NCBI GenBank assembly: GCA_963969365.1
Contig: OZ017746.1
Coordinates: forward strand, 3,720,001-3,784,000
DNA length: 64,000 bases
Source of the DNA: Asterochloris sp. CNOR1
Taxonomy: Eukaryota > Chlorophyta > Trebouxiophyceae > Trebouxiales > Trebouxiaceae
Direction: 5' to 3'
Made by a program: the position numbers and the translations under genes. The notes beneath the pieces are model-generated. The model searched no databases. It was not told where the DNA came from and worked only from the letters and a program-made list of their open reading frames with translations. Numbering within the stretch: position 1 is the stretch's first letter; each line of letters opens with the position of its first letter. Shown here one piece after another: positions 63,970-64,000 of this stretch.

Positions 63970-64000
63970 ACCTGGCTGCGCAGCAGAATGGCAGCCACAC

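Noticed and set aside
1-64000. Transposons, introner-like elements, tRNAs, rRNAs or CRISPR arrays
   Set aside because: No terminal repeats with target duplications, no transposase or reverse transcriptase motifs, no cloverleaf or array pattern was found by reading; a covariance-model and repeat search would be needed to be certain.

Overview
The window is eukaryotic nuclear DNA, most likely from a unicellular green alga close to the Trebouxiophyceae. The evidence is GC-rich coding sequence, very dense splicing (more than 90 introns inferred, nearly all GT-AG with G|GTGAGC-like donors and TGCAG acceptors), a plant-type calcium-regulated RelA/SpoT homologue, and a plant-type oxidase/cyclopropane synthase fusion. 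A ciliary protein gene (CFAP53) suggests the lineage still makes, or recently made, motile cells. The species call is inference. No prokaryotic operon, CRISPR array, rRNA or tRNA was seen.

Layout: (1) 390-9436 (+), FAD oxidase / cyclopropane fatty acid synthase followed by a membrane TLC-like tail, cut at its 5' end by the window. (2) 20442-10791 (-), an 18-exon SAM-domain coiled-coil protein. (3) 20844-21764 (+), a small Lys/Ala-rich basic protein, divergent from gene 2. (4) 27343-21936 (-), cytosolic aspartyl-tRNA synthetase. (5) 34975-29470 (-), CFAP53. (6) 36661-41357 (+), a TRAIP-type RING ubiquitin ligase. (7) 42311-46161 (+), a NEMP/PNET2 nuclear envelope protein. (8) 52437-46422 (-), an SR-rich protein with two S1 domains related to ZCCHC17. 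(9) about 52.4-55.9 kb, a gene-poor interval with one weak gene candidate and four long imperfect hairpins. (10) about 56668-63969 (+), a calcium-regulated RSH (CRSH) with an EF-hand and a long acidic tail, whose 3' limit is uncertain.

Exon models were built by hand by requiring open frame, splice consensus and matching codon phase at every junction; genes 1, 2, 4, 6 and 8 close perfectly in phase from first to last listed exon. The genes are unrelated housekeeping, ciliary, nuclear and plastid functions with no shared pathway.

Two unexplained patterns stand out. First, many introns contain one to three decayed copies of the neighbouring exon edge together with its splice site ('exon echoes'), in the same orientation and usually 70-200 bp apart; this occurs in most of the genes here. 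Second, the 54.38-55.82 kb interval holds four separate hairpins with 43-66 bp arms at 77-88% complementarity and short loops, which look like small-RNA precursor loci or recent inverted duplications.
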